Part shown: positions 32,490 through 44,577 of the stretch, piece by piece | How the letters are laid out: each line of letters starts with the position of its first letter | Position numbering within the stretch: position 1 is the first letter of the stretch | Assembly (NCBI GenBank): GCA_963931925.1 | Contig: OZ007579.1 | Location: 36,690,566 to 36,754,565 of the forward strand | From: Onchidella celtica | Lineage: Eukaryota > Mollusca > Gastropoda > Systellommatophora > Onchidiidae | Direction: 5' to 3' | Length of the DNA: 64,000 nucleotides | Made by a program: the position numbers and the translations under genes | The notes under the pieces: model-generated | Database searches by the model: none | The model's input: only the letters and a program-made list of their open reading frames with translations | Told to the model about the DNA's origin: nothing

Positions 32490-32541
32490 GATAGATAAGA
32501 TAGATAAGATAGATAAGATAGATAAGATAGATAAGATAGAT
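32411..32541. repeat. (GATA)n microsatellite
   Basis: GATA units, then GATAA units, ending about 30 bases before the acceptor of the last module exon. Confidence 0.95.
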
Positions 32542-32572
32542 AGGATGACCATATTCCATCTTTCCCACCCAG

Positions 32573-32707
32573 CAGGATGCCTGTCCCTACAAATGCAAAG
32601 GAGCCGTGCTGTGTGCTGAGGTAGACGACAGATACACCTGTGCGGGCAAGAAGGTGTGCTGTAAGAGGGGGAGGCTGCAGTCGGATTCGGCGGACCAGGG
32701 CCAGTGA
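32573..32707 (+). CDS. Six-cysteine module exon E, terminal exon with stop
   Basis: The acceptor CACCCAG (or the CAG three bases on) opens a phase-0 frame: QDACPYKCKGAVLCAEVD, then YTCAGKKVCC, then a polar tail ending QGQ and TGA at 32705-32707. Spacing is C-x3-C-x5-C-x8-C-x5-CC. The stop directly after the tail marks this as the last coding exon. A polypyrimidine tract precedes the acceptor. Confidence 0.62.
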   Translation, partial: QDACPYKCKGAVLCAEVDDRYTCAGKKVCCKRGRLQSDSADQGQ

Positions 32708-33851
32708 CGGGTCAGTACAGCTGATGTTGTTGCTCGTGTGTAGGTGGGAATATTGAGGGGAGGAGGGGGGGGGGGGGAAGGGCTCGTATTGTGGAATTTT
32801 TTATTTTTTTTTACGATTGTCCAAGGATTGTGTATTGAATTGTTTCATTTACGTCATCCAAATTTGTGATGTTGACCGTGGTGTCTCCTTTGCACGGCAT
32901 CTCCCTCTTCCCACCCACCATCGCCGAGCATACGTACTCGCAAAGATTGGATGTAATCCAAAAAGAACTGAAATTTATGGGACAACGAAACGTGTGGCCT
33001 TGGGACTTCCGAAGAGAGACGAATTAAAATTCCAAATCTGCTGGGGGCATAAGAATGTCATGTGAAAGAAATCAACTGATCATTTTTAAGCAGTGTCTCT
33101 TTAGGGCCATGTAACCACTGTACTACATGTGCTCACACAAAATGTGTGTGGCCGCCTGACGAAATGAGGCACATTTCGACACTACCAGATTCGGGAAAAC
33201 CGAAGTCATCATAGGGTCAATTTTATCGAATTTGTTTTCAGTATTTTTTAAAAGTTTAGCCTCTTTACTATTCCTTTTCCAAATGATAATCCTGTTCCAG
33301 GAGGGTAAAATGCCTCCCATTTGACTTTGAATTAAGTCGCCATCAATGATTTTGACTAAAAGCTGAAACTTTAAAAGCGTTTTCCTCAAAACTGCGGTTG
33401 TGTCACTTTCTGTATTGGAGAGGTCAAATCTTCTTTGTAAATTGAATTACAGCAATTTTTTTTAACCAAATGAAAGGGATTTGAATGACCGTTTTGGTGA
33501 TACCAGTATCTCCATACCACGAAAATGCACCAAGTGCCTCATTTTGTCAGCCGGCTACACATATGTTTGGGATCAAATTATGGCCAATCTTCGAAACCAT
33601 CATTGTGGCCATCTCTCCAAGGAACAAGATATTCTGACCCGACGAACCAAACTAAACCAGTTGTTTCCTCATCTCAACGCTCTAAACTTTTCGAAAATTT
33701 CGTCGTGCAAGCGAGCTTAGCCAGATAGCCCCGAAAGCTTCTGCGCAAAAGCTGTCTCACTACCTCCCTCATAGGTGGCGTATCAATTGTGATTATTGAC
33801 GAAATACTATGAAAACCGCAGAAAAACTGTGGGGTTGCAGCAAGACTTACA
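32708..33851. other. 3' untranslated part and intergenic sequence
   Basis: A G run lies near 32765. No clear poly(A) signal could be tied to the gene. Short open frames have no domain. Confidence 0.4.
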
Positions 33852-34050
33852 GCAAAGTCAAAAATTGGCAAAAAGAAAAAAGCTGTATGTGGCAAAGTCT
33901 CGCGTAACAAATAATACCCAAACGACACAATGAAACGAAATAATGGCCATTTTCTGTCTTCCCTTTTAGTTCGCGTTTCATTGTATCGCTCGGGTATCAT
34001 TTCTTACGAGAAGTACAGCTTTTTTCTTTTTGCCGTTTTTTGTCAATTGC
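33852..34050. mobile_element. Foldback element, about 200 bp
   Basis: The left arm GGCAAAAAGAAAAAAGCTGT, then CGTAACAAATAATACCC and ACAATGAAACG, returns inverted on the right with few changes. Single-arm relatives are near 25360-25480 and 40905-40955. Confidence 0.7.
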
Positions 34051-35484
34051 GATCATGCAATCCAAATGCCAATGCGTGAAACAACTTGCTAGAGTTCGGT
34101 TGTATTGTGTAGTCTTCAGAGTGCGAACTTCTTAAGTGAGTTTACTATGTTGTCTTTTCTGTTATCGTTTCATCTTTTAACATCATCTCTTCCAGAGAGA
34201 AATAAAAACAACAAAACTTCAGGTTCTGCAAGCCTCTTGTTTGCTACAATTCTTTCCAGCCGGGCCGGTCTTGGAACCGAGCTTGTACAAAATGTCTAGC
34301 ATATTTTAAAGATATTTCCCGAGGAAATGGATGTTGATTTCACTCATAGCCCAAGAGGTGCACTATTTATATTTGTATTTGTATACTACTTTAAACCCAT
34401 TTTGGGAAATTTGCCTTTATGTCATTGCACCCAGTTATAACCAGAGCAGGCACGTTTTCGCCACAGTGCAGCGCCGGTCGGCGTTTTTTTTTTTTTAGAG
34501 GGTGGGAGATGAGGGGGGAGGAGAGGGGGCGGGAGTGATAGGGACGAATTTTATTTGATTTTGCCCGACTAATAGTTTCTTTTGAATGTCACAAAATGGA
34601 AATTGAACAAAGAGGGAAATGTATTTTGTGTCTCAAGTTCTGATTTCGGCTTTTACCTTGTTTTCTCATCAAACGCCAGTACTATCCAGTGTCACGCTCT
34701 GAATGTTTCACTGCCAAATCCCTCAGCAGGTAACATTACACAGCCCCAGACTGTCCTCGAAAACAGGATAACAAGACGAAACACCTCTGTAATGTTATAC
34801 CTGCAGGCAGGGCCGGACTAAGACATTTAGAGGCCCTAAGCACTTCATAGATTTTGGTGTCCCCGAATACTGTATGTTATTCAAAATACAAACAAAAACA
34901 GACTATTATTCGCAGAGTCATTTTTGATACATTTTTAAAAAAAGCTAGACTGAGTGATACGCCAGCAAATACATGTACTTTAATATTTCCATTTATTGTG
35001 TGTGTGTGTGGGGGGGGGGGGGGGAGACTTTTTGTGAACCCTGGTTCAGCTGCACCATTTGCAGTTTTGCACCATATAGTCCGTGGTAAATCCGGCAATG
35101 AAAAATTTTCTATTGTGCTCCCCGTTTCCCTTGATGAGCTAAGTACGGGCTTATTTTGCTTGCAGGAATGTGTCCTTGGGTGCGCTTTAATCCCGTATTT
35201 CCTTTTGATTGTGACTTTTTTTTTTTTCTGCAGAAACAGTATGGATGCAGATAATTATTGATATAGAACTGCAAATATCATTAAATTTAGTGCTAGGGAG
35301 GCCAGCTCTGTGGAACAAGTTCTTTTGTCAATCAAAGGATATATCAATAATGTACATCCATATCTCCGCTTTTGTCGCAAATACAAGATATAGGAGGAGC
35401 AACCGATCACTGTCCATATTTCACGACTGTACAATGTGAAATAGATTTTAAAAACTGGAGAGATCTAAATGCTGGTGCGATTTT
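34051..35484. other. Noncoding stretch, small duplicated segment
   Basis: The segment AAATTTGCCTTTATGTCATT near 34408 resembles AAATTTGCCTAAGTGTCATT near 58731. Homopolymers lie near 34485 and 35010. No gene seen. Confidence 0.45.
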
Positions 35485-35600
35485 CACCCGCGCCGTGTGA
35501 AAGGGTATGCGGGTGCGGGTAGGCCCCACGCAAATGTACCCGCGCCGTGTGAAAGGGACCCCTTTCACACGGCGCGGGTCCGCCCGCGCCCGCACATTTG
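35485..35600. repeat. GC-rich cruciform-forming inverted repeat
   Basis: The core CCCGCGCCGTGTGAAAGGG is followed by ACC and its perfect inverse, and an outer imperfect arm adds about 25 bases. It resembles the ends of a small DNA element. The GC content is far above the surroundings. Confidence 0.75.
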
Positions 35601-35855
35601 CGACGCCTTAAGTGCTCACTGTGCAAATCAGCTCACGAATCAAAATGAATGCCAGCATCGCCATGGTGAAGCGTGGGTCCGGATAGACAAGATGGCGGAT
35701 ATGCGCATTCTACCTATATAGATAAACTTTTGTTTGTTTAAGTCGTGTTGGTGGTTTCCTTGTTCAACCTCGCACTGAAACATGGAAGTGAACAGATGCA
35801 CGACTAAAGCTTGAAATCAGTTGTAATTAAAACTCCTGGTTGAATGTATCATCAT

Positions 35856-36266
35856 CATTAAGTGCCCTGTCGGTAGGCGTTGGCGATCATGACCCTCTAT
35901 CTCTCGCGATTTTCCGTAGCCCTGATGACGTCGTTGGTGATGTGCATTCCCAGCCAGGCCTTTAGGTCGTCCTGCATCTTTATGCGTTGTCGTCCCCGGC
36001 TTCTTCTTCCATTAAGTTTCCCTGTTGTTACTAAATGTTCTAGTCCTCGTCTTCTCGTTATACGTCCAAAAAATGTTCCCGGACTTTTTCTGACTTTGTT
36101 TACGAGTGTCCTCCTTTCATCTGCTTGCCTCAACACTTCTTCATTTGTCTTCCTGGCAGTCCATGGAATTCTAAGTATTTTTCTCAGAAACCACATTTCT
36201 GTTGCTTCCAGTTTTCTTACTGTTCCTGCGTTTAGTGTCCAGGTTTCGCAGGCATAATAGACATAT
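35856..36266 (-). mobile_element. RTE-like LINE, C-terminal fragment
   Basis: About 125 open minus-strand codons include ACETWTLNAGTVRKLEATEM, RKILRIPWTARKTNEEVL and RRSRGRQR, typical of the region after the RT in endonuclease-RT LINEs. It is truncated on the 5' side next to a TA microsatellite (36264-36277). Confidence 0.75.
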
Positions 36267-36286
36267 ATATATATATATAGACCCAT

Positions 36287-37567
36287 GTAAGTGGTAAAGG
36301 TTGGTGGGTAAGTGAATTTTTTTCCTCGTGTGGTGTAGGATATTTAGTTGTTCGCTGGTGCCTTCCTAGTATTTTATTGTTCAGTATACAGTTATTAAAC
36401 TTTAGTATTATTTAATCGATCGTCGGATCTCGTGTTGTTGTTTTTTTTCTACAGCTGTAATAGTTTCGTTTTCTAAAGGGTTGTAGTTAGATCAGCTAAC
36501 TCCCCCTTACTATAACGTGCTAGAACAACCTCAGCTGTTACAAATGTATGCTGGGTATTTAAATCTTTTTATGTATACTGTAGACTAGACTAACTTTGTC
36601 CGGCCATGGTGGAGCTCACTTTTTAAAAAAAAGATTTTTATTATTACTTTGAAACTTGAATTGGCATATGGAACAAACAAAAAAAAGGGTTAAGATACAA
36701 TGACCTAATTGTGAATCTACGGGTCCTAAAGAGCAAAATCACTACAAACAGAAAAACCAACAATCAGAACGCTGGATGGCAATAACAAAAATGGTCGTTA
36801 AAGACCCAATAATTATTTGTGTAGAAGAGTATTGGTGACTGCTACAGCAAACAAACGTGGACATTGGTGGTGTAATAAACAATCATGCTTTCTTGGGAAT
36901 GGGAGACAAAAATTTGATTGTTCACGCCTGTGGTAGTATTTAATTGTTGTATTTGTTGAGTCGATTACTACTATTCACACGGCACAGTTTTAATTATTTT
37001 TATGCCTGGTATCGGGCACAAATAAAATTATTAAAGTGCATGTGAACGATAATTTTTGCCTTCTGAATTTATTCGCTCAAAACACACTCTGATACCTCTA
37101 TATCACACCGAGACTGATATTTTCTACACAGACAATGATTTTGTGTGTTTATTTTGTTACAGAAAAAGCTTACAAATACCGCCGGGTTTTCGCGGTGTCT
37201 TGCGATGATTTGTGCGCTACGTCACGTACACCGTAGCAATCCTCGTAAGGAGCCGAAGGTAGGTGTGTACTAGACATTCACTGTGTGCTGTTGCTTGATG
37301 CATTAAAAAAAATGGAAGTCCTACAAATTTGAATAGGCGAAAATTAAAAGGCCTAGGCAATGGAGATTCCAGTCACCATGAAGGAAATCACGTATCTGCA
37401 TACACCCTGTTGATAGACATCACAAAATATTGTTCTACATATTATTATAATGCTTTTATCTTGGTAAATTCAGACTTACCTGGCATTAACTTGTTCTCAT
37501 TAGATCTATTTCTTTTTCTCTAGCATTTTCATTTTTAAAAAAATATATTTATGTCTTTCGTCTTGTC
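36287..37567. other. No recognised gene
   Basis: AT-rich. One exon-like segment (37164-37259, with TTGTTACAG and GAAG|GTAGGT) has 32 open codons but no domain. Confidence 0.4.
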
Positions 37568-38648
37568 TGTCACGAGCGAGTGAGCGAGGGTCAATAAGTG
37601 CGGGGAAGGGGACTTGAAGCGTGCGTGTTGTGAGTGAGTTGAGGCTTAGACGAGGCAAGATCTGAGTAGTCAGATCACTGCAAGCCGAAAAGTCCAAGGG
37701 GACAGACGTCAAGAGAGCAGTCGGGAGTTTGTGTATATTCCAGTGATGGCTGGTAGGTTGAACTATAAGGATTGATAATTATGATGATTGATGTACTATA
37801 TTCTCCTATGACCATGATGTAAATAAGTTATATGTGAGGAATGTGAAAGTCATTGATTACTGTGTATAGAGATGTGCGCAATGAGCGATAGATGTAATTT
37901 AGGATCATGGATTCGTAGCGAGTCTGAGTACTGTGTAATACGGTGGAGGTGTGTTACCGTAGAGAAGTGCAGATGTGTGGTGAGTGAAATGTGGACTGTT
38001 GTGTGTACGCTTGATGGTTCGTAATGAGTGGTGAAGTGGATAGTAATTGTATGGTGTTATAGAGATGTAATGTTATTCTTATAGGTGTCGGGATCGGGCA
38101 GTGAGGCTACCCGTGGTGGAGAGACTAGTGCAGGGGATAGGCCAGCATAAGTGAGATGCATGGGTTGGGCAGAAGGCTACCCACAGGCCAGCCTGAGTGA
38201 AGCTGTCGCGCAGGACAGCGAGGGCCCATTAGTCGTGGCAGACTGGCCACAGGTAGGGACGTTATGAATTGAGATAGTAATGTGATATTAAGATATTGAT
38301 GTGATATTGAGATATTGAGGTGAGATTAAGATATTGAGGTTAGGTTGAGCAGGAGCCAGTAAGATAGGCCGAAAGTAGTGCATACCTTGATGTGAGGCTG
38401 AGGCCGGAGCCTATTTAGAAAAGTAACTATCGGGTTGTGGACCCGGAGAAAGAATGAAGGTTGGGTATAATGACCATTGGATGGTATTTGAATTGAATAA
38501 TGTACCTTTGTAATTGCACGTATATCTTTATCTTTATGTATAATAAATGTGTGAGCCTGGTTGGTTGTTCTGTTAAGTGTTATACTTGTCTGTTCGTGAT
38601 TGTTGTCCTGTCATAATCAGTACATCTCCCAGTCTGGGATTTGTTACA
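37568..38648 (+). repeat. Solo LTR, same family as the first Gmr1-like element
   Basis: 1081 bp, starting TGTCACGAG and ending TTTGTTACA. It is flanked by TTGTC on both sides (37563-37567 and 38649-38653), a perfect 5-bp target duplication with no internal region. It aligns with 4010-5248, including AATAAATGTGTGAG near 38544 and the final CCCAGTCTGGGATTTGT. Confidence 0.92.
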
Positions 38649-40555
38649 TTGTCAACAGGAAAGCCTGAGAAGAGTATAATTCTAATAGACGCTGAAGCAT
38701 TCTTCCTAGCACGAAGTAGCAGCTTCAACTGTTAAAGTTCTGGGGCCCCCTTTTTATTAATTGCATGAGAAGGTTTTAAAACCATAAACGGTCGCATAGG
38801 ACCTTTCATTCTAATTTTAGTAAGAAGTACTACTGAAGTAGATCTAGTTTATATAGTCTATCCCAGCGTCAGTCTGAAATAGATTCGTAAAAGATTTCCA
38901 TAGGATTGGCATTATGAACGTAGGAGCAGGTCAGCGACATCACACCGAAGTCAGCTCGTTTTGCACCGTAGTTCAAACTTGATAGAGGGTGCGGCCATCT
39001 AGGTGTATACTCAAGTTTAGTCGGTATGCATGGTGTGGAATTATACGTATTCCGGTGCAAGTCGAGTGCCGTTTACCGACGTAACAAATGTATCACTGCG
39101 CATACATACTGCACAGAAATCGCTTTGCTTCCGTGTCCGGCATGAAATTTGGACAAATCCATCCCCAATTCAAGAGGAGCCGGGAAAGCCCAGACTTTGA
39201 AGAAGTAGACAAATATAACCTTTACTGACACCGTGGCCCTCTTGTCTGCACCTCAAGTTTCTGTACAGCACAGCGGTTCAGTGCTGGTTGAATGAGATGA
39301 TTATATATCTAGGGATGGATTACCGATTCCGGCTATCTCCTGAAAACGTACTAACGCCTTCTAGTGGGGCAAGGTTGAGAAATTATATAATCCTTAATCT
39401 AGTCCGTAGGGGTACTCCTCAAGATAACTTGATACGACAGGCCTCCGGAAGACATTAATTATGCATATGTATACCCAGGTGTACCAATGAGAGAGAGAGA
39501 GAGATATGCTGTGATAACGGTAACTAGAATCCTAGAAAACTGGGCATCCACATAACTGCTCCTCTCCCCGTTAAAAGATCCATTTGGGGTTTTCCTACTT
39601 ATGACCCCGGTAGTCAGTTCCATTGTCGGGTTCGTCCGGCTTTGTCGCACATCACACGATCGTAAGGAGAGGGGACTCCAGAAGTGAAGCGTATGAAAAG
39701 TGTACGGAGGGGGGGGGGGGATTTAAAAAAAATCCCCCCAAACAGGAACAGCCTTTATTATGTCATTAAAGGTTAAATTGACAGACGGATCATGATATTG
39801 TGGTAAAATATAAATTTTAAAGTGGCACCAATAAGGTTAAACGAACGTTTGTGTCAAAGATACATGTAATATATTAGGTATAAGTGAGAAATGTGTTCAT
39901 GATCAGCGTGATCAGGCCATCTGGAAGGATCACCGTTTGGGTAACTGAGTACAGAAGCTTTGTTCATCTTTCAGCACAGTAAGTTGTAAAATGTTGCTCC
40001 CTGATGTTTATGTCATTTTGTAAAGATGATCTGGTTTCTATGACGCTGAATCTTTCTTTCTTTCTTACGGGGGGTGGGGGGGGTGGGGGGGGGGGTCCTC
40101 ATTTGTTGTTGTTTGTTTTATTAACTTTCTAACTTCTCCGGAAATTATGCTTCGTGTCACCTTCAAACCTTGTGGGGTGTTTCACAACCGCCCAATTTTA
40201 GGTTTTTAGATAATGAAATGAATACGTATTGGCTTCTATAATTTATTTGAAAAGTGCCACTTGTCTCAAATATGAAAACTAATTTTCAAGGAAGTCATAT
40301 TGAGCATTCTTCGCACACTTCTACAATTTTCACATTGATTTGTCCACAGACATTACTTTCATAAAGGAACTGTAGAATTAGACTAACCCTCGTGGCCTCG
40401 TTTAAAAACAAACTTTACGGCTAAGCTGCCGGCAAAGTATTAAAAGCGTGTTATTGTTTGTTTTCTCCCATGTTGAATGAAATTTGTCAACTTTTTTTTT
40501 TTTTTAATTTTGCGTAATTTAACGGGAAGACATTTCTGTACTTCATCATCAACAG
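38649..40555. other. Noncoding stretch with a dispersed repeat fragment
   Basis: About 38985-39060 is roughly 80% like 31590-31660 (TTTAGTCGGTATGCATG in both). G runs lie near 39710 and 40080. A pyrimidine-rich tract leads into the acceptor at 40555. Confidence 0.5.
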
Positions 40556-40750
40556 ATGAGAATTGCTCTATCTGGTCTCTTAATGATGTTCTTCCTGGTT
40601 GCGCTAACATACACACAAATAAAGCCAAGCTGTCGTGAGGGTTGTACTGTGAGATGCACTCTGAGGTATTCCGACTACGAGTGGGATAGAAACATTTGTA
40701 TAGACGAGTGCTTGGGCCTTTGTATGCCTCCATGGTATGGTCGTAAGTGA
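40556..40750 (+). CDS. Secreted six-cysteine peptide precursor with amidation signal
   Basis: 64 codons from the ATG at 40556 to TGA at 40748-40750. A signal peptide (MRIALSGLLMMFFLVALTY) is followed by a mature peptide beginning near IKPSC. It has six Cys in two mirrored triplets, C-x3-C-x3-C-x14-C-x3-C-x3-C. The C-terminus WYGRK is a classic amidation and basic-trimming signal. The ATG sits exactly after a splice acceptor (TCATCAACAG), and a donor (CCAG|GTGAGA) lies 10 bases after the stop, so both untranslated regions would be in other exons. The layout suits a neuropeptide, defence peptide or venom-type peptide; I cannot tell which, and I recognise no family. Confidence 0.68.
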   Translation: MRIALSGLLMMFFLVALTYTQIKPSCREGCTVRCTLRYSDYEWDRNICIDECLGLCMPPWYGRK

Positions 40751-40760
40751 AGAAAACCAG

Positions 40761-41747
40761 GTGAGATCCGTGTGACTGCTCACATTAAGATGATGGCTCA
40801 CTGAGTCCAGCCTGCCTTATTTCAGTTTTAGCGTGAACTATTCAGTTAAAACGGGACCTCGTCCATCAGCCAATTCAAAACAAGACAATCTTGCAGTATT
40901 TCTTACAGGAAGCTTTGCCACATACAACTTTTTCTTCTTGCTACATTTTGGTGTATGAACATGGCATGGTTTATTTCATTTGACGCTACAAAACTGCACC
41001 CCTAATTTTTTATTTTTCTTGTGTTCCTGTCCACATCAAAAGAAGCACACGGTCTATTTTGAACTTATTGGTTCTACCCACAGACTAATAAATAACCAGA
41101 CTGGAAACACAAGCTTCGGGCTGTGTCGTTTTTTACGGAAGTTAATGAGATGCGGCCGCATAACCAACGTGGCCGCCGCTCGGGAAATTCCGATTTTAGT
41201 TCTATCTGCATTAGAAATTTCTTTTTATTAGTCAAGATTGGTTGTACATGTATTAATAATGCATTGTCTTGCCTATCCTTTCATTTTATTGTCTACAGCT
41301 GCCTTTTTTTTTATTGTTATAAATTATGACCGTCTGGACTTTTAACGACCGCTGCATTGTAACTGTGCTAAAGCGTCGGTCGCAACCGTAAATCTAATGT
41401 TGCGAATGGTTCATGACCTTTCGCTGTTTTGTGACGTCACACAATGGGATCATCCAGTCTGTTTAATTTATTAGTCTGTGGTACTACCGTAATGGTAATG
41501 TAGATTTATTACAAAATGTTTCTCTCGTCTCCAAGCTAAAATGCTTTTATAGTAAGCGTCTTTTCTAAACAAAAAAAATGCATCGTCCTCTCTCCGCCTT
41601 TCAAATAAAGTTGTAAGAAAATGTTGATAATACACATGTTTACATCGACCAACTTTAGTGAGGCTGAGAAAAGAAACGTTACTTGTTGATTTACTCAGAT
41701 GTAACATTATGTGTAGTCTACATGTGTACATTTTGTTTTTATTGCAG
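40761..41747 (+). other. 3' untranslated-region intron of the peptide gene
   Basis: It runs from the GTGAGA donor to the acceptor TTTATTGCAG at 41747 and contains a 402-bp inverted-repeat element (41079-41480). Splicing is inferred from the signals alone. Confidence 0.45.
41079..41480. mobile_element. hAT-like MITE with CACAGACTAATA ends, 402 bp
   Basis: Both ends carry CACAGACTAATA as part of 28-base inverted repeats that end in CAGACTGGA. The flanking octamers GTTCTACC and GTACTACC differ at one base, an 8-bp target duplication. A 781-bp relative is at 52762-53542. Confidence 0.78.
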
Positions 41748-41960
41748 GGTTGGTGTCAACACGGCCACATGCAAGGACAAGCTACACAAGGATTTGGACA
41801 TCTAGGGGTGGGTTACACAACTTAGTGATTGTTGTCGATGGAACGCCGTCTTTTCATTTCGAAGAAAGACTGACACACGGACGGACGGACGGACCAGGGG
41901 ACGGACAGTGTGATGGAGGACAAAGAGAAATGTAAATAAACGAACAGACAGACAATTCAT
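41748..41960 (+). other. Candidate noncoding last exon of the peptide gene
   Basis: A strong acceptor (TTTTTATTGCAG) precedes it and AATAAA lies at 41935-41940. No intervening coding is needed because the stop is in the previous exon, 10 bases before the junction, which should avoid nonsense-mediated decay. A short GGAC repeat is inside. Confidence 0.45.
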
Positions 41961-43294
41961 TAACAGCCCGAGAGTTTAAAAGTCGGGAGATTTTTTGTTT
42001 GTTACTTTATTTTATTTTTTTTATTATATAGATAGAATATTAAAAAGCTATTAGGGCACACCCTGACCACCCCTCCTACCAAATAAAATTGTGTAGCTTA
42101 AAAATCCTCTTTGTCTTTCCGTTTATCTGTGTACGGTGTGTGTTTTGAAAGTGCTGAGTTACGAGAGCTTCAACTGATTTGAAATGCCGGAAGTTCAATA
42201 AGTTGTCTGTCAAGGATATTATTATAATTGATTGAATGTTACGTTTCAAATTTATATAGTTATCATGTTGAATTATAAATATACTAAAATACACCGGAAT
42301 ATTATAGGAATCAGATTGACCAAACATCGTGTATGAGTGACTCAGTTCTTGAGACATTAGCCAATTTATGTCGTTTGTTTGCGGTCACACGCCCTCCAGT
42401 GTTTTTAATTTAAATTTATGTCGGCCCTAAACGTTACATAGCAGAGAAAGAATTCACCAACATCAAATTACGGCTCACGCTGGCTGCATCTTTGGGACAT
42501 GTGCGATTCAGATGGATGAAATGGTAGAGATCCTAGACAATAGTAGGTATGTCCAACATCGACATTTTTAAGATAAGAGATAAGATATAACTTTATTATC
42601 CTGTTCCCAGGAAATATGTTGTCGCAGCATCAGTAACATTACACCAGTAAATACAATATTATCTAAGACCTACGGGTCTTTGATATATACCACACACACA
42701 CCCACATTGCTCACACAACATTACAAACAAATAAGAAACATTACTATCTCACACACACACTGTCAGAACAATCCACTAGGAAAACTAACAACAGCATACT
42801 GCATCATGAAACACTACTACTTCAAATTGCGGATAGCAAAAAAGATCGTCTATAGCGCTCTCTGTTGGTTTTTAGATATAGTATTCGTCCACTCCTTTGG
42901 GATCGGACTATCTGATGGAACAAGAGGTGGGAGCAATCTTTTAGAATTGATTTTAGTTTGTGTTTCCAATAATGCACAAATAATTCATCAAAGTTCACGT
43001 ATTCACTCTTGGTTAGATAGTTAGATGTTTTTGGGCTGATTGACGAGGTAGATAATAAACAACAGACTTTATTTCATAGCCATCATACTTAAATATTTTA
43101 TCTTCATTTTAACTAGTGAAAATGAAAACTACAAAAGGACGTCAGCACATGCATAACAATTGTATGTTTTATGTCTGTATTTTATGAGGTTTTGCTGTTC
43201 TTGGCATTTACACTCAACTTTTCTTCTTTTTATTTTTATTTTTCTTATTCTTATGTGTTTGTGTGTGTGTTGTTGTTGTTGTTGTTGTTGTTGT
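41961..43294. other. No gene; LINE 3' tail near 42569
   Basis: AAGATAAGAGATAAGATATAACTTTATTATCC (shown here only as the AAGATAAG and ACTTTATTATCC motifs) at about 42570-42665 resembles the CR1/L2 tail at 54018-54060 in type. Nothing else recognised. Confidence 0.45.
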
Positions 43295-43350
43295 TTGCCC
43301 GGGGCAGCGCCCTTGTTCGTCCTGCTCTTCTTGACATTTTGCTGCCAAGG
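43295..43350. repeat. Short dispersed repeat fragment
   Basis: GGGGCAGCG, CCTGCTCTTCTTGAC and CTGCCAAGGT match 56970-57020 at about 80%. Confidence 0.55.
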
Positions 43351-43885
<535 letters not shown>

Positions 43886-44434
43886 GGTACCCTGCAGTGA
43901 AACATATCCATTCCATCATTAACACGCACTTTTAATGTTGTCATTGCCACCATTATCCAACTATGAAACTTTTTTTTCTTCATGTCATTAATAATTCACT
44001 ACCTACCTTTATTGTAGTCAACATGGTTATCCGATGTCTGCTATATATATTGATTGTACGTCATGTTATTGTCAGAATCTTTAGATTGATAATATATCGA
44101 ATTCCTCATGGTAAACTGTGGTAACTCGACATTTTGTCTTTTTCAAAAATTGAGATATTTGGCTTACTTGTAGAGCCCTTGACTGTCCGCAGGTTGGGTC
44201 ATAACAAAGTGTTGAACAAGTTGTTTTTTTAATGACATGACTATTTAAACAATCAGGAATCTAGATCTATATGTAAATTCACAAATTCTCCACCGTTGAA
44301 GGTAAAAGTCTTTTTTTTTTATTAGTACTAGGCCACTCATAGTAGTCCACTTTTACATGTTGGTTTCAAATATCGTGGAGGATGCATAGAAGTTTGCAAT
44401 TTTGAAAAGATTTTGTTTTTGAATTTATAGAAAA
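43886..44434. other. AT-rich noncoding stretch
   Basis: Nothing recognised. Confidence 0.5.
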
Positions 44435-44577
44435 CTAGCTGAGGTCCCCGGCCCTGCCCGGGATAAATCGGTTTGAATATTGGTTTCAGTTCTGTGTGGT
44501 TATTATGGACCTGCTTCATCTGGCCTGTTCGTATTTGTTTATTTTATTTTTGTTTGTTTGTTTTTAAATAAGTTTTA

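Noticed and set aside
37164-37259. Exon-like 96-base segment with acceptor and donor
   Set aside because: Open in phase 0 but with no similarity to the cysteine modules and no partner exons; kept only as a note.
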